Positions 18,922 to 27,549 are shown, counted from the stretch's first letter. The stretch: DNA of 64,000 nt from Micrococcus endophyticus (GCF_014205115.1 NZ_JACHMW010000001.1:1-64000); one strand, 5' to 3'. Translations and numbers: made by a program. Notes: a model not told the origin generated them from the letters alone.

Positions 18922-20081
18922 GAGACCCTCACCCGGTCTCCCGCCGCGAGGTCCCCGGTGACGGCGGCCCAGCCGCTGCCCGTGCGCTCCACGGTGACGG
19001 GCACGCGCCGCTCGGCCGGGGCGCTCGGGGAGGCTCGGCCGGGGGCGGCGGCACCGGCGGGATCCTGGACCAGCACATAGCTGCCGGACGCGTCCGCGCG
19101 CACGGCGGTCTGCGGGACGGCGAGCGAGGGTGCGGCGGCGTCCTCGGCGGCCGGGGTCACGGTGACGCTCTGACCCACGGGGGGTGCACCGTCCGCTGCG
19201 GAGTCGTAGGCCACGGTGACCTCGTGCCCGGCGCGCGCGGTGCCCTGGGCGGCCTGGAACGCGCCCACGGACCGGATGGTGCCGGGGATGGTCCCGGAGG
19301 CGGTGCCCACCTGCACGTCCTGCCCCTTGGCGAGGGAGGCCGCCTGCGCCACGTCCGCGGTGAAGCGGACGGTGGGGGCGGAGGTCTGAAGGGTCAGGAG
19401 CGGGCGCTCGTCCGTGAGGGTGGTGCCGTATCCGGCGGCGGAGGCCACCACGGCGCCGTCCTCGCCAAGGGGGATGAACTGCCGCCAGCCCACCGTGACG
19501 GGGTCGTCCTTCGGAAGGGGCGAGCCGGCCTGGCGGAACTGCTCCCGCAGGGCACGGGCGGTGCTGGGGCCGAACACGCCGTCCGTGGCGGTCCACCGCC
19601 CGGCCTGCCGGAGCGCCCGCTGGAGGGAGGCGACGTCCTCGCCGCGGTCCCCCTCGGTGAGGTCCCGATACAGGGCGAGCGGCTCGGCGAGGAACAGGTA
19701 GGTGACGCCGGAGACCTCCCCGGCGGCGTCGCCGGGTCGGACGGTCTCTCCCGCCTCGGCGGTCTGGCGGAGCACGACGGCGGGCCCGTCCGCCGCTGTC
19801 ACGGTCACGCTCCTCGTCTGCCCCGCGGCCACGGTGCCGGCGAAGGACGCGGCGTCCCCCACTACGCGTTCCTCGGCCGAGGCCCACACGTCGATGGGTG
19901 CGGCCACTGCGGCGGCGTCCGCCTCCGTGGTCGGCGGCTGGAAGAACCGCCCGGCCACGAAGGAGGCAGCCAGCAGCAGGGCCACCAGCGTCACGACGGC
20001 GGCCACGCGCCACGGGTGCGCCACGCGCCGGGTCCGGACGGGGGCGGCGTGGTCACCGCCACCGTGTATGACGGTGCTCAC
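18918..20081 (-). CDS. Membrane-fusion (adaptor) protein with peptidoglycan-binding domain
   Basis: 387 aa. One TM near the N-terminus (about 25-45) anchors an extracellular HlyD/MacA-like protein. A peptidoglycan-binding domain (PG_binding_1) is inserted at about 140-180: DRGEDVASLQRALRQAGRW, then DGVFGPSTARALREQ. The C-terminal half is beta-rich with VPQTAVRADASGSYVL. This is the partner of the MacB-like protein downstream; binding peptidoglycan would position the pump in the wall. GTG start at 20081 overlaps the lipoprotein stop by four bases. Confidence 0.88.
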   Translation of the reverse strand: MSTVIHGGGDHAAPVRTRRVAHPWRVAAVVTLVALLLAASFVAGRFFQPPTTEADAAAVAAPIDVWASAEERVVGDAASFAGTVAAGQTRSVTVTAADGPAVVLRQTAEAGETVRPGDAAGEVSGVTYLFLAEPLALYRDLTEGDRGEDVASLQRALRQAGRWTATDGVFGPSTARALREQFRQAGSPLPKDDPVTVGWRQFIPLGEDGAVVASAAGYGTTLTDERPLLTLQTSAPTVRFTADVAQAASLAKGQDVQVGTASGTIPGTIRSVGAFQAAQGTARAGHEVTVAYDSAADGAPPVGQSVTVTPAAEDAAAPSLAVPQTAVRADASGSYVLVQDPAGAAAPGRASPSAPAERRVPVTVERTGSGWAAVTGDLAAGDRVRVS

Positions 20082-20944
20082 TGGTTATTCGCGAGGTAGG
20101 CGCGGGCGGCTTCGAGATTGCCTTCCGTGGTGCGCTTCTCCTCGGCGAGCGCGGCCTCGTGGCCCTTGATGAGTGCTGCCTGGTATCCGGCCTCGATGTC
20201 GCCCAGGCGTTGGGTGAGGTTGGTCAGCTCATTGCACGAGGCCTCGATGACGGCGATCCTGATCTCCTCGCGCTGGGCGGTGGGACTTGACTGGTCTTGC
20301 CGTCCCAGGAGTGCCATGGATTCCATGCTGCCCCAGGTGCCCTCGCCCTCCTCCGGCGTCAGGCCGCGGTCGCGAAGGCATTGCTGCCACTCGCCGCGGG
20401 CATCAGTCCACCGAGGGTCGGCGGCAGCGAGGGACGCTGCCTCCACGGCGAGCGCGCCGGCGGCGCTTTGAGTGCTCACCGGTGGGCCGGACACGCTCTC
20501 CATCTGGTCCATGACGTGGGATGCGCACTCGTCGTAGTCGGCGTTGAAGGTCGGATCCGCCTCGTCGCTCCAGCCTCCGGGCGGCGGCGTCAGATCCGGG
20601 GCGTCGCCGAGCGGCTGGAGCGCGAATCCGTTCGATGCGGCGAATTCCGGCAGCCACAGGCCGTAGGGACGCTCCTCGGTGGAGCCGGCGGACGCTGGCG
20701 GGGCGACACCGTTGTGGCCCTTGGGCTGCAGACAGCTGCGCAGAATGGCGAGGCGAGCGCGGGTCATGACGTCTTCGTCCGCGCGCGTGATCGCGTAGTC
20801 GTCCAAGGGCAGGATCACCTGCCCGCTGTCCCTGTCGAGGCGAGCCGTCGCATCCGGGTCGGGGGTGACGGACCCGTCCCCACAGGCGGAGAGCAGGAGT
20901 GAACCCATCAAGGCAAATGCAGCTGCGGTGAAGCGGGTCTTCAT
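20078..20944 (-). CDS. Lipoprotein of the peptide/MacB cluster
   Basis: 288-aa lipoprotein with signal peptide and lipobox LSAC (Cys21). The body is helical-looking with four further cysteines (RSCLQPKG, DECASHV, WQQCLRDRGL, EASCNELTN), enough for two disulfides. Start at 20944 is supported by AAGGA nine bases upstream; codons are less GC-rich than in neighbours. Family not recognised with confidence; lipoproteins with this WQQCL-type motif occur beside adaptor/MacB genes in other actinobacteria (from memory). It could be an immunity or receptor component for the 49-aa peptide, which is inference from position only. Confidence 0.75.
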   Translation of the reverse strand: MKTRFTAAAFALMGSLLLSACGDGSVTPDPDATARLDRDSGQVILPLDDYAITRADEDVMTRARLAILRSCLQPKGHNGVAPPASAGSTEERPYGLWLPEFAASNGFALQPLGDAPDLTPPPGGWSDEADPTFNADYDECASHVMDQMESVSGPPVSTQSAAGALAVEAASLAAADPRWTDARGEWQQCLRDRGLTPEEGEGTWGSMESMALLGRQDQSSPTAQREEIRIAVIEASCNELTNLTQRLGDIEAGYQAALIKGHEAALAEEKRTTEGNLEAARAYLANNQ

Positions 20945-20990
20945 GGAGAGCGATCCTTGGTGAACGATGGTGGCACGGGAAATCGACGTT

Positions 20991-21024
20991 GCGAGGGGGC
21001 GGCCGAAGGTGGCCGCTCCCTCGC
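20991..21024 (-). terminator. Hairpin between the 49-aa peptide gene and the lipoprotein gene
   Basis: GCGAGGGGGCGGCC (20991-21004), loop GAAGGT, GGCCGCTCCCTCGC (21011-21024): 14 bp with one mismatch, nine bases after the peptide stop. It would act as an attenuator or RNA-processing stem, allowing more peptide mRNA than transporter mRNA. Confidence 0.5.
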
Positions 21025-21032
21025 CATCGTGA

Positions 21033-21182
21033 TCAGCTGGCGTACCAGCTGCTGATCTGGTCGTTACCCAGAGCGGCGCCCCCGTCGTTGATGTGTTCGT
21101 AGATCGTCGCGGCCGAAGCCCCCGGTGCGATGACAGCGGCGGCCACAACGACGGCGGCGAGGGCGGAATGGATTCGCTTCAT
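21033..21182 (-). CDS. Secreted 49-aa peptide with beta/gamma-crystallin-like motif
   Basis: Tiny exported peptide. MKRIHSALAAVVVAAAVIAP and GASA form a Sec signal peptide cleaved near residue 24; the mature part is about 25 residues beginning ATIYEHINDGG and ending NDQISSWYAS. The pattern Y-E-H-x-N-x-G-G followed by N-D-x-I-S-S resembles half of a beta/gamma-crystallin Greek key as found in some secreted bacterial inhibitors; this is a resemblance seen by eye. First gene before lipoprotein, adaptor and MacB-like pump, so it is the likely cargo, signal or toxin of that system. ATG 21182 chosen for the signal peptide; no strong Shine-Dalgarno. Confidence 0.65.
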   Translation of the reverse strand: MKRIHSALAAVVVAAAVIAPGASAATIYEHINDGGAALGNDQISSWYAS

Positions 21183-21202
21183 GTGTATGAGCTCTCTGAC
21201 TG

Positions 21203-21219
21203 GCATCCGAATCGGATGC
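21203..21219. promoter_or_regulatory. 17-bp perfect palindrome in the leader of the peptide operon
   Basis: GCATCCGA-A-TCGGATGC, 20 bases upstream of the peptide ATG. A second short inverted repeat (CAGGCC/GGCCTG, 21243-21258) lies just upstream. On the minus strand TATGAT near 21280 is a candidate -10, placing both in the leader. Operator or RNA element. Confidence 0.55.
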
Positions 21220-21339
21220 ATCAGCGGGGGTGCGGACGCTCACAGGCCCCCCGGCCTGACCGCTGTGCGGATGAGCAGATCATAGTCTCGGCCGGGGTAT
21301 TTCCCAGAGAGTACTTTCGGCCAGTCTTTTCGGCATGCG

Positions 21340-21355
21340 TGTGACCCGCGTCACA
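21340..21355. promoter_or_regulatory. CRP/GlxR-type operator upstream of the peptide operon
   Basis: TGTGACCCGCGTCACA is a perfect TGTGA-N6-TCACA palindrome. It lies between the end of the SCP2-like gene and the peptide operon, about 75 bases upstream of the likely transcription start, a usual activator position. A CRP-family regulator is encoded at 40093-40770. Confidence 0.7.
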
Positions 21356-21361
21356 GGAGTC

Positions 21362-21763
21362 TCACGGCCGGATCAGCGGCAGGTGCGCGCCGAGGTCCGC
21401 GCGGGTGCCGGAGGCGCGCACCGCGCCGGTCCCGACGGCGTCCGCCCACCCCAGCAGCCCCGTGGCCAGGGACATCCACGTGACCGCGTCCATCTCCACC
21501 ACGTTGGGCGGGGTGCCGCGGGTGTGGCGGGGCCCGGGGATCGCCTGGGCGACGCCGAAGGGCGGCACCCGCACTTCCACCGAGTTCCCGGGCACGCGGG
21601 TGGCGAGCTCTTCAAGGGCGAAGCGCACGGCGGTGGCCCGCGTGGAGCGCGGCAGGGCGGCCGCGGAGGCAGGGTCCTGCGCGTGCGTGCGCGCCCACGA
21701 GGTCAGCGCCGCGTGCCCCTCGGGCACGGGGATGCGGCGGCGGGGGACGGAGCCGGTGGTCAT
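21362..21763 (-). CDS. SCP2 sterol-carrier-like family protein
   Basis: 133 aa, matching the short sterol carrier family proteins of actinobacteria. Core: [33 protein letters not shown], then [18 protein letters not shown] and a final [12 protein letters not shown]. Such domains bind a hydrophobic ligand; the bacterial role is unknown. ATG 21763 lies eight bases after the asparaginase stop, so the two are probably co-transcribed. Confidence 0.82.
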   Translation of the reverse strand: MTTGSVPRRRIPVPEGHAALTSWARTHAQDPASAAALPRSTRATAVRFALEELATRVPGNSVEVRVPPFGVAQAIPGPRHTRGTPPNVVEMDAVTWMSLATGLLGWADAVGTGAVRASGTRADLGAHLPLIRP

Positions 21764-21771
21764 CGGCCCGT

Positions 21772-22803
21772 TCAGTCCAGCAGGTCCAGGACGGGGCGGG
21801 CCAGGCGCACTGCGCCCACGGGCTCGCCCTTGCCGAGGATCTTCGGGGCCACCGTCTCCAGCACCGCGGGCAGCCGGTCCGCGTCCACGTGGTCCGGGGC
21901 GAACTGGGCCAGGAGCGCGAGCGCCACGAGGTTGCCGGCCCGCGTGCCGCCGTCGAGCGCTTTGACGGCCACGGCCGTGCCGTCCGGGGCGGCCATGACC
22001 ATCACCCCGTCCGCGCCGAGCTTGGCCAGCAGGCCCAGCTCGCGCATCACCACGGTGTTGGAGCTGGACTGCCCGTGCACCGCCCACGGGTGCTCGAGCA
22101 TCGCGTTCGCCACGGTGGCCGCGTGGATCTCGGCGTCCCGGCGGCACGGTGCGGAGGCCACCTTTCCGATGCCCCGGGCCAGCGCCGTCAGGGACAGCAC
22201 GGCGGCCGGCGCCCCGCAGCCGTCCGTGCCCGTGTGGGCCACGGGCTCGCCGCAGTACTCCTCGATGACCCGCTCCACCTCGGCCTGCAGCGGGTGGTCG
22301 GGCTCAAGGTACGTGCCGACGTCGTGCCCCGCGGCCACGCACGCGGCCAGGAAGCCCGCGTGCTTGCCGGAGCAATTGTACGCCAGCGGCGTCTTCTCCG
22401 CGCCGTGCTCGAGGTCCTGGGCGAACCGCACGATCTCCGCGGCGTCCGCCGGATAGTCCGGCGGGCACTGCAGGTCCGCCGCGGACAGTCCGGCCTCGGC
22501 GAGGATCCGCGCGGCCAGCTCGCGGTGGGCCGCGGTGCCACGGTGGGAGCCGCACGCGATGGCCACCTCCTCGCCCTCCAGGCGAGCGCCGTGGCGCAGC
22601 GAGGCGATGGCCTGGAACGGCTTGAGCGTGGAGCGGGGGTAGATCAGCGCGTCCACCGGGCCGAGCGCGGCCAGCACGGCCCCGTCCGGGCCGGTCACCA
22701 CGGCCGCGCCGGGGGTGCGGGACTCCACGAAGCCGTTGCGGACCACGTGGACGAGCTCGACGGCGTCGGCGAGGGCGAACGTGGCGGAGGGGGTCTGCGT
22801 CAT
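21772..22803 (-). CDS. Asparaginase (type II family of the Rhizobium etli type)
   Basis: 343 aa, PF06089-type L-asparaginase, hydrolysing asparagine to aspartate and ammonia; unrelated to the E. coli fold. Landmarks: [29 protein letters not shown] with the active-site Ser-Thr-x-Lys, [24 protein letters not shown] and TDGCGAPA. No signal peptide, so cytoplasmic. ATG at 22803 follows TAGGAT by six bases on the minus strand (leaderless). Confidence 0.9.
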   Translation of the reverse strand: MTQTPSATFALADAVELVHVVRNGFVESRTPGAAVVTGPDGAVLAALGPVDALIYPRSTLKPFQAIASLRHGARLEGEEVAIACGSHRGTAAHRELAARILAEAGLSAADLQCPPDYPADAAEIVRFAQDLEHGAEKTPLAYNCSGKHAGFLAACVAAGHDVGTYLEPDHPLQAEVERVIEEYCGEPVAHTGTDGCGAPAAVLSLTALARGIGKVASAPCRRDAEIHAATVANAMLEHPWAVHGQSSSNTVVMRELGLLAKLGADGVMVMAAPDGTAVAVKALDGGTRAGNLVALALLAQFAPDHVDADRLPAVLETVAPKILGKGEPVGAVRLARPVLDLLD

Positions 22804-22879
22804 GCGCCCATCCTAGGGAGCGCGGCGGACGCGGCGGGCCGCGGGCCGGGGCGCCACCCAGCGGCCGCGCCCCGCGGGC

Positions 22880-23677
22880 TCAGTCGGTCAGCCGCCCGTC
22901 CACCATGTTTAGCGTGCGGTCCGTGGCGGCGAGGAACTCGTGGTCGTGCGTGACCATCAGCGTGGCCGTGCCCTCGTCCCGGGTCAGCGCCCCCAGCAGG
23001 TCGACGACGGCGGCCGAGCGCTCGCGGTCCAGCGCCGAGGTGGGCTCGTCCACGAGCAGCAGCGCGGGCGAGGCCATGAGGGCACGCACGATGTTCACGC
23101 GCTGCCGCTGCCCGCCCGAGAGCTGGTGCGGCCGCTTGCCGGCCTGGTCGGCCAGGTCCACGCGCTCCAGCAGCGCCATGGCCCGGTCCCTGGCGGCCTT
23201 CCGGTCCGCGCGCGTGGCGTCCCGGTCCAGGTGCACGGAGAGCTCGAGCTGCTCCGCCGCCGTGAGCGAGGGGATGAGGTTCGGCTGCTGGAAGATCACG
23301 CCGATCTCCCGGCCCCGCAGCCCCGTGCGCTCCGTGCGGGAGAGCCCGGTGAGTTCGCGGCCGGCCACGGTCACGGTCCCGGAGGTCGGGGGCACGAGGC
23401 CTGCGGCAACGGCCAGCAGCGAGGACTTGCCGGAGCCGGACGGGCCCACCAGGGCCGTGAACGTGCCGGCGTGCAGGTCCAGGGAGACCTCGTCCAGGGC
23501 GCGCAGCACGCCGCGCTCGCCGTCCGGGTACTCCAGGACGAGGTCCCGCACGGACAGGGCAGGGGCGCCGCCGGAGTCGTCCGGGGCCGCGGTGCCCGAG
23601 GCGATCCGATGGGCGGCCGCGGCGGCCGGGGTGCGCATCGGGTCGAGGTCGGTCTGCGGGGCGAGGCTCGTGGTCAT
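22880..23677 (-). CDS. LolD/MacB-type ABC transporter ATPase
   Basis: 265 aa ATPase with about 40 extra residues at the N-terminus. Walker [10 protein letters not shown] near residue 80, Q-loop in VIFQQPNLIP, signature QLSGGQRQRVNIVRA, Walker B LLLVDEPTSALD, H-loop VTHDHEF. Works with the FtsX-type permease upstream (23753-24904); together they resemble DevCA- or MacB-like systems that act on envelope substrates or antimicrobial peptides. The kinase/regulator pair on the other strand is the probable control. Confidence 0.93.
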   Translation of the reverse strand: MTTSLAPQTDLDPMRTPAAAAAHRIASGTAAPDDSGGAPALSVRDLVLEYPDGERGVLRALDEVSLDLHAGTFTALVGPSGSGKSSLLAVAAGLVPPTSGTVTVAGRELTGLSRTERTGLRGREIGVIFQQPNLIPSLTAAEQLELSVHLDRDATRADRKAARDRAMALLERVDLADQAGKRPHQLSGGQRQRVNIVRALMASPALLLVDEPTSALDRERSAAVVDLLGALTRDEGTATLMVTHDHEFLAATDRTLNMVDGRLTD

Positions 23678-23719
23678 GGTGGTCCTTCTTCCTTCTCCAG
23701 GGGGCGCGGGCAGGCGGGG

Positions 23720-23747
23720 GACGACGGCGCCGCGGGGCGCCGTCGTC
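23720..23747 (-). terminator. Intra-operon hairpin between permease and ATPase genes
   Basis: GACGACGGCGCC (23720-23731), loop GCGG, GGCGCCGTCGTC (23736-23747): a perfect 12-bp stem directly after the permease stop. No T-run. It may lower expression of the ATPase or protect the upstream message. Confidence 0.5.
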
Positions 23748-23752
23748 GGCGG

Positions 23753-24904
23753 TCAGTTGCCGCCCAGGGCGACCAGCGGGTCGATGCGGGTCACGCGGAA
23801 CACCGCGGTGACGGCGGCGAGCATGCCGAGCACGAGGATCCCGGCGGCGGGCACGAGAGTGGTGGCCCAGGACAGCTCGAACGGCACGCCCCGCGCGGCG
23901 AGCACGCCGATCCCGGCGGCCAGCGCGGTGCCCACCAGGACGCCGCCCAGCAGCACGAACGCCGCCTGCGTGAGCGCGTCCTTCAGGACCCACCCGTCCG
24001 TGCCGCCGAGGGCCTTGAGCACCGCGATGTCCCGCGTGCGCTGGACCGTCCAGATGGACAGGAACGCGATCACCACGAGCGCCGAGATGCCGTAGAGGAA
24101 GCCCTGCATCGTCGTGAGCGAGCCGTTCTCGGAGCGGTAGCTGGGCAGCGCCGCGTAGGAGCCGCGGACCGTGTCCGAGACCGTGCCGGCCGCGGCGTCG
24201 CCCGCCGCGGCGACGGCGTCCGGGTCCGCACCCGCGGCGAACCGCACAAGGCCCGCGGTGCCGAGCACCGCGTCGTCTGCGGTGTGGGAGATCGCCCTCC
24301 AGTCCTCGAGCGCCAGCCAGGTCACCGGGGAGTGGGAGTAGAACTCGTTCGGGACCACCTCCGCCACCGTGAACACGAAGCCGGAGACGGCGACGGCGTC
24401 GCCCGCCTGCGCACCGAGGGAGTCGGCGACGTCGGAGCTCAGCACGACCTCGCCCGGCGCGAGCGCGGCCGGGGCGTCGGCGCCGCCCGGGACCAGGCCG
24501 AGGAACGCGGTGGAGGCCACGCCTGTGGTGGGCACGTCGGCGACGTCGGCCCGGCCCGCCTCGTCCGTCTCCACGCCGTGCGCCAGGCCGACCGCGCGGC
24601 CCTGGCTGACGCCCAGCGGCTCCACGGAGGCCACGCCGTCCGTGGCGGCCCACGCGTCGCGCTGCTCTGCGGTGAACTCCGACTGGGTGAAGGAGGCGGT
24701 GGCCTCCTGGCCGGCCGCGCCGCCGAACACGAGGCGCTGCACGCCCTGCTCCTCGAGCCGGTCCAGGGCGGCCGTGTTCTGGCCGCCCAGCCCTGCGGTG
24801 AGGCCGGAGAGCATGACCAGCAGCAGGCTGATGAGGGCCACCACGGAGCCCATGAGGGCGAATCGTCCGGTGGCGAAGCGCAGGTCGCGGAGCGCGAGGA
24901 ACAC
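23753..24904 (-). CDS. FtsX-like ABC transporter permease
   Basis: 383 aa with one N-terminal TM (about 18-42), an extracellular domain of about 200 residues, and three C-terminal TMs, the FtsX/MacB topology. The TM2 region reads LYGISALVVIAFLSIWTVQR followed by DIAVLKALGG, a conserved FtsX-family loop. Likely first gene of a two-gene operon with the ATPase. Expression is probably controlled from the inverted repeat at 25088. Confidence 0.9.
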   Translation of the reverse strand: MFLALRDLRFATGRFALMGSVVALISLLLVMLSGLTAGLGGQNTAALDRLEEQGVQRLVFGGAAGQEATASFTQSEFTAEQRDAWAATDGVASVEPLGVSQGRAVGLAHGVETDEAGRADVADVPTTGVASTAFLGLVPGGADAPAALAPGEVVLSSDVADSLGAQAGDAVAVSGFVFTVAEVVPNEFYSHSPVTWLALEDWRAISHTADDAVLGTAGLVRFAAGADPDAVAAAGDAAAGTVSDTVRGSYAALPSYRSENGSLTTMQGFLYGISALVVIAFLSIWTVQRTRDIAVLKALGGTDGWVLKDALTQAAFVLLGGVLVGTALAAGIGVLAARGVPFELSWATTLVPAAGILVLGMLAAVTAVFRVTRIDPLVALGGN

Positions 24905-25087
24905 GGCGTGCGTCCTTTCGGGGGAGGAGGAGGGTGAGGAGGTCGGGGCGGGCGGTGGTGCGGGGGCCGGGCGGTGGTCCGGGGCCGGCAGGCGGGGTGC
25001 GGGGTGCCGGAGGGCCCGGATCCGAGGCTTCCTCCACCCTTCCGCCGCGGCGCCGCGGGCGCATCGCCCGTGGCGGATGGCCCCGGG

Positions 25088-25103
25088 TCAACCGAATGGT
25101 TGA
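25088..25103. promoter_or_regulatory. Inverted repeat between ABC exporter and kinase genes
   Basis: TCAACC-GAAT-GGTTGA, with a partial extension to GG and CC outside. It is the only clear dyad in the 261 bases between the divergent permease and kinase genes, so it is a good candidate binding site for the response regulator at 26569. Confidence 0.5.
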
Positions 25104-25165
25104 TCCGGCGCCGGACCCCCGGGGCAGGGCCGTGTCGCGTCCGGGGGCGGTCCTACGCTGGAGCC

Positions 25166-26572
25166 ATGCCCGCCACCCGACTCTCCGCCGACACCGCCGG
25201 GGCACCCGCCGAGACCGGTGCCGCCGCCGTGCTCGCCGGCCTGCGCGTGGCCCTGCACGTGGCGTTCGCCGTGCTCCTGGCCGTGGGCCTGGGACGGGCG
25301 CTCGCGGACCTGTCCCGGACGGGGGCGCCGGCCCCGGCGGCGCTCGCGCTGACCGGGTGCACCGCACTGCTGGCCGGCGTCTACCTGGCCGGCACGCTCG
25401 TGGAGCGCCGCCGCTGGGGCCGGGGCGAGGACGTGGGGCGCGGCCCGGCGCTGCTCTGGCTGGCGCTCGTGCTCGCCCTGTGGGGCCTGCTCGTGGCCCA
25501 GCACCGGGACTTCGCATGGGTGGCCTTCCCCCTGTTCTTCGTGGCGCTGCACGTGGTGGCGCGCACGGCCCGCACGGCGACGGCCCGGCGGATCGCCGGG
25601 CCGGTCCTCGTGGCGGCGATGGCCGCTGTCGTGGTGGCCGGGATGGCCGCCGGCGTGGACGAGGGCGTGCGCCCGGCCGCGGTGATCGGCCCGCTCGTGG
25701 GCGCGGCCGTGGCCGTGGTGCTCTCCGGGGCATACCGCGCCCTGCACCAGGAGTCCGAGCGACAGCGGGACGTGGCCGAGCAACTGCGCGCCGCCCAGGC
25801 CGAGCTCGCCCGCACCCAGCACCGCGCCGGCGTGGGCGAGGAGCGCGAGCGCTTGGCCCGCGAGATCCACGACACCCTCACCCAGGGCCTGGCCTCGATC
25901 GTGCTGGTCTCCCGTGCCGCGCAGGACGCCCTGGACGCGCAGGACCCCGCGCTCGCCCGCACCCGCATGGAGACCGTCCGCACCACCGCCGCGGAGAACC
26001 TCGACGAGTCGCGCCGGTTCGTGCGGGACCTGCGCGCCACCGGCGGGGCCTCCCTCGTGGCGGCGGTCGAGCGCGCGGTCGCCGGGTTCGCCGAGCGGCA
26101 GGCGGCGGCGGGCACGCCCGTGGCCGCGGACGTGGAGGTGGTGGGCACGCCGGTGCCCGTGGCCGAGGCCGTGGAGGCCGCGCTGCTGCGCGCCGTCCAG
26201 GCGTCCCTGGCCAACGTGGCCGCCCACGCGAGGGGCACGCGCGCCCGCGTCACCCTCGCGTGGCTGCCGGGGGAGCTCGCCGTGGACGTCGCCGACGACG
26301 GCGTCGGGTTCCGCCCGGAGGCCGTGGTCACGGGAGACGCGGGGACGCAGGGGACTGGGGCCGGGACGCAGGGGGCCGGGGCACGGAGGCCCGCCGGCCC
26401 TGGGGCCGGGACCGGCGTCGGGCTGGCGAGCGTGCGCGAGCGGCTCGCGGGCGTCGGTGGTCATGCCTCGGTGGAGTCTGCGCCGGGCGAGGGCACCGTC
26501 GTCGCCCTGCGCGTGCCCCTGCCCGCCGCTGCGGGTCGGGCCGAGGAGGACGAGAGGCGGGAGCGGGGATGA
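25166..26572 (+). CDS. Sensor histidine kinase (NarL-partner, HisKA_3)
   Basis: 468 aa. Four to six hydrophobic segments fill residues 25-190 without a large external loop, so it senses in or at the membrane. The dimerisation helix holds the phospho-acceptor His in REIHDTLTQGLASIVL near 235. The ATPase domain has N-box LANVAAHARG, D-box VADDGVGF and G-box GVGLASVRERL, separated by a Gly/Thr/Ala-rich insert (GTQGTGAGTQGAGA). ATG at 25166 follows TACGCT by six bases (leaderless). Divergent to the ABC exporter. Confidence 0.94.
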   Translation: MPATRLSADTAGAPAETGAAAVLAGLRVALHVAFAVLLAVGLGRALADLSRTGAPAPAALALTGCTALLAGVYLAGTLVERRRWGRGEDVGRGPALLWLALVLALWGLLVAQHRDFAWVAFPLFFVALHVVARTARTATARRIAGPVLVAAMAAVVVAGMAAGVDEGVRPAAVIGPLVGAAVAVVLSGAYRALHQESERQRDVAEQLRAAQAELARTQHRAGVGEERERLAREIHDTLTQGLASIVLVSRAAQDALDAQDPALARTRMETVRTTAAENLDESRRFVRDLRATGGASLVAAVERAVAGFAERQAAAGTPVAADVEVVGTPVPVAEAVEAALLRAVQASLANVAAHARGTRARVTLAWLPGELAVDVADDGVGFRPEAVVTGDAGTQGTGAGTQGAGARRPAGPGAGTGVGLASVRERLAGVGGHASVESAPGEGTVVALRVPLPAAAGRAEEDERRERG

Positions 26573-27198
26573 CCGTGCACGTGATGCTGGTGGACGACCA
26601 CCCGGTGGTGCGGGCGGGGGTGCGCGCCGTCGTCGAGGCCCACCCGGACCTGCGGGTGGTGGCCGAGGCCGCCGACGGCGCCGAGGCGCTCCGGATCCTG
26701 GAGGCCGCGGCCGGCCCCGTGGACGTGGTGCTGATGGACCTGCAGATGGGCGAGGGCATGGACGGGGTCAGCGCCACGCGGGCCGTGCGCGAGCGGCGGC
26801 CGGACGTGCAGGTGCTCATCCTCACCACGTTCGACACCGAGGCGGACATCCTCGCCGCCGTGGACGCCGGGGCGGCCGGCTACCTGCTCAAGGACGCGCC
26901 CAGCGAGGAGATCGCCCGCGCCGTGCGGCAGGCCGCCGCCGGACAGAAGGCGCTCGCCCCGCAGGTGGCCGCCACCCTCATGGGCCGGATGGCCGGCGGC
27001 GCGGACGTGCTCTCTGCGCGGGAGATCGAGCTGCTGGAGCTGATCGCGCGCGGGGCCACCAACAAGGCCGCCGCGAAGGAGCTGTTCATCTCCGAGGCCA
27101 CCGTGAAGACGCACCTGGTGCACGTGTTCCAGAAGCTCGGCGTGGACAACCGCACCCGCGCCGTGGACGAGGCCCGGCGCCGCCGCATCATCCGGTGA
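26569..27198 (+). CDS. NarL/LuxR-type response regulator
   Basis: 209 aa. Receiver: acidic DD at 9-10, phospho-acceptor Asp in VVLMDLQMG near 58, Thr in LTTFDT and Lys in LLKDAP. LuxR-type HTH: LSAREIELLELIARGATNKA, then SEATVKTHLVHVFQKLGV. ATG overlaps the kinase stop. Probably controls the divergent ABC exporter in response to envelope stress or a peptide, by analogy with LiaRS/BceRS-like pairs (inference from gene order). Confidence 0.95.
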   Translation: MTVHVMLVDDHPVVRAGVRAVVEAHPDLRVVAEAADGAEALRILEAAAGPVDVVLMDLQMGEGMDGVSATRAVRERRPDVQVLILTTFDTEADILAAVDAGAAGYLLKDAPSEEIARAVRQAAAGQKALAPQVAATLMGRMAGGADVLSAREIELLELIARGATNKAAAKELFISEATVKTHLVHVFQKLGVDNRTRAVDEARRRRIIR

Positions 27199-27270
27199 GG
27201 CCGGCCGTCCGGACCGGGGCCTGGCGGACCGCCCTGCGGGCCGCCCGTCGGCGCCCCCGGGCGGCGGCCG

Positions 27271-27549
27271 TCAGCGGCGCCGCACGAACCGGGTGATCAC
27301 CGCGGCGGCCACCGCCGCCACCGCCAGCACGCCCAGGGCGGCCGGCAGGCTCAGGTCGCCGCGGGCGAACCCCAGCCCGCGCAGCGTCCAGAACCCGATC
27401 AGGGCGCACGTGAACATCACGCCCACGAACAGCCACGCCGAGTTCAGTCTCGGGCCCATGCCGCGTCCGACCGCGCGTCGGGGATCGCGGGGGTCCCCGT
27501 CGTCGTCGGGTCGGCCGTGGTGCAGGGGAGGCATCGTCATGCACCCCAC
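27271..27549 (-). CDS. Small two-TM membrane protein
   Basis: 92 aa: polar N-terminus (HHGRPDDDGDPRDPRRA), then two hydrophobic segments (SAWLFVGVMFTCALIGFW and LPAALGVLAVAAVAAAVI) ending in RFVRRR. Unrecognised. GTG at 27549 has GGAGG nine bases upstream; ATG at 27540 is an alternative. Converges with the response regulator and is divergent to purD. Confidence 0.65.
   Translation of the reverse strand: MGCMTMPPLHHGRPDDDGDPRDPRRAVGRGMGPRLNSAWLFVGVMFTCALIGFWTLRGLGFARGDLSLPAALGVLAVAAVAAAVITRFVRRR

Noticed and set aside
16822-19080. 752-codon open frame on the plus strand
   Set aside because: Antisense shadow of the MacB-like gene, Gly/His/Gln-rich with no recognisable domain.
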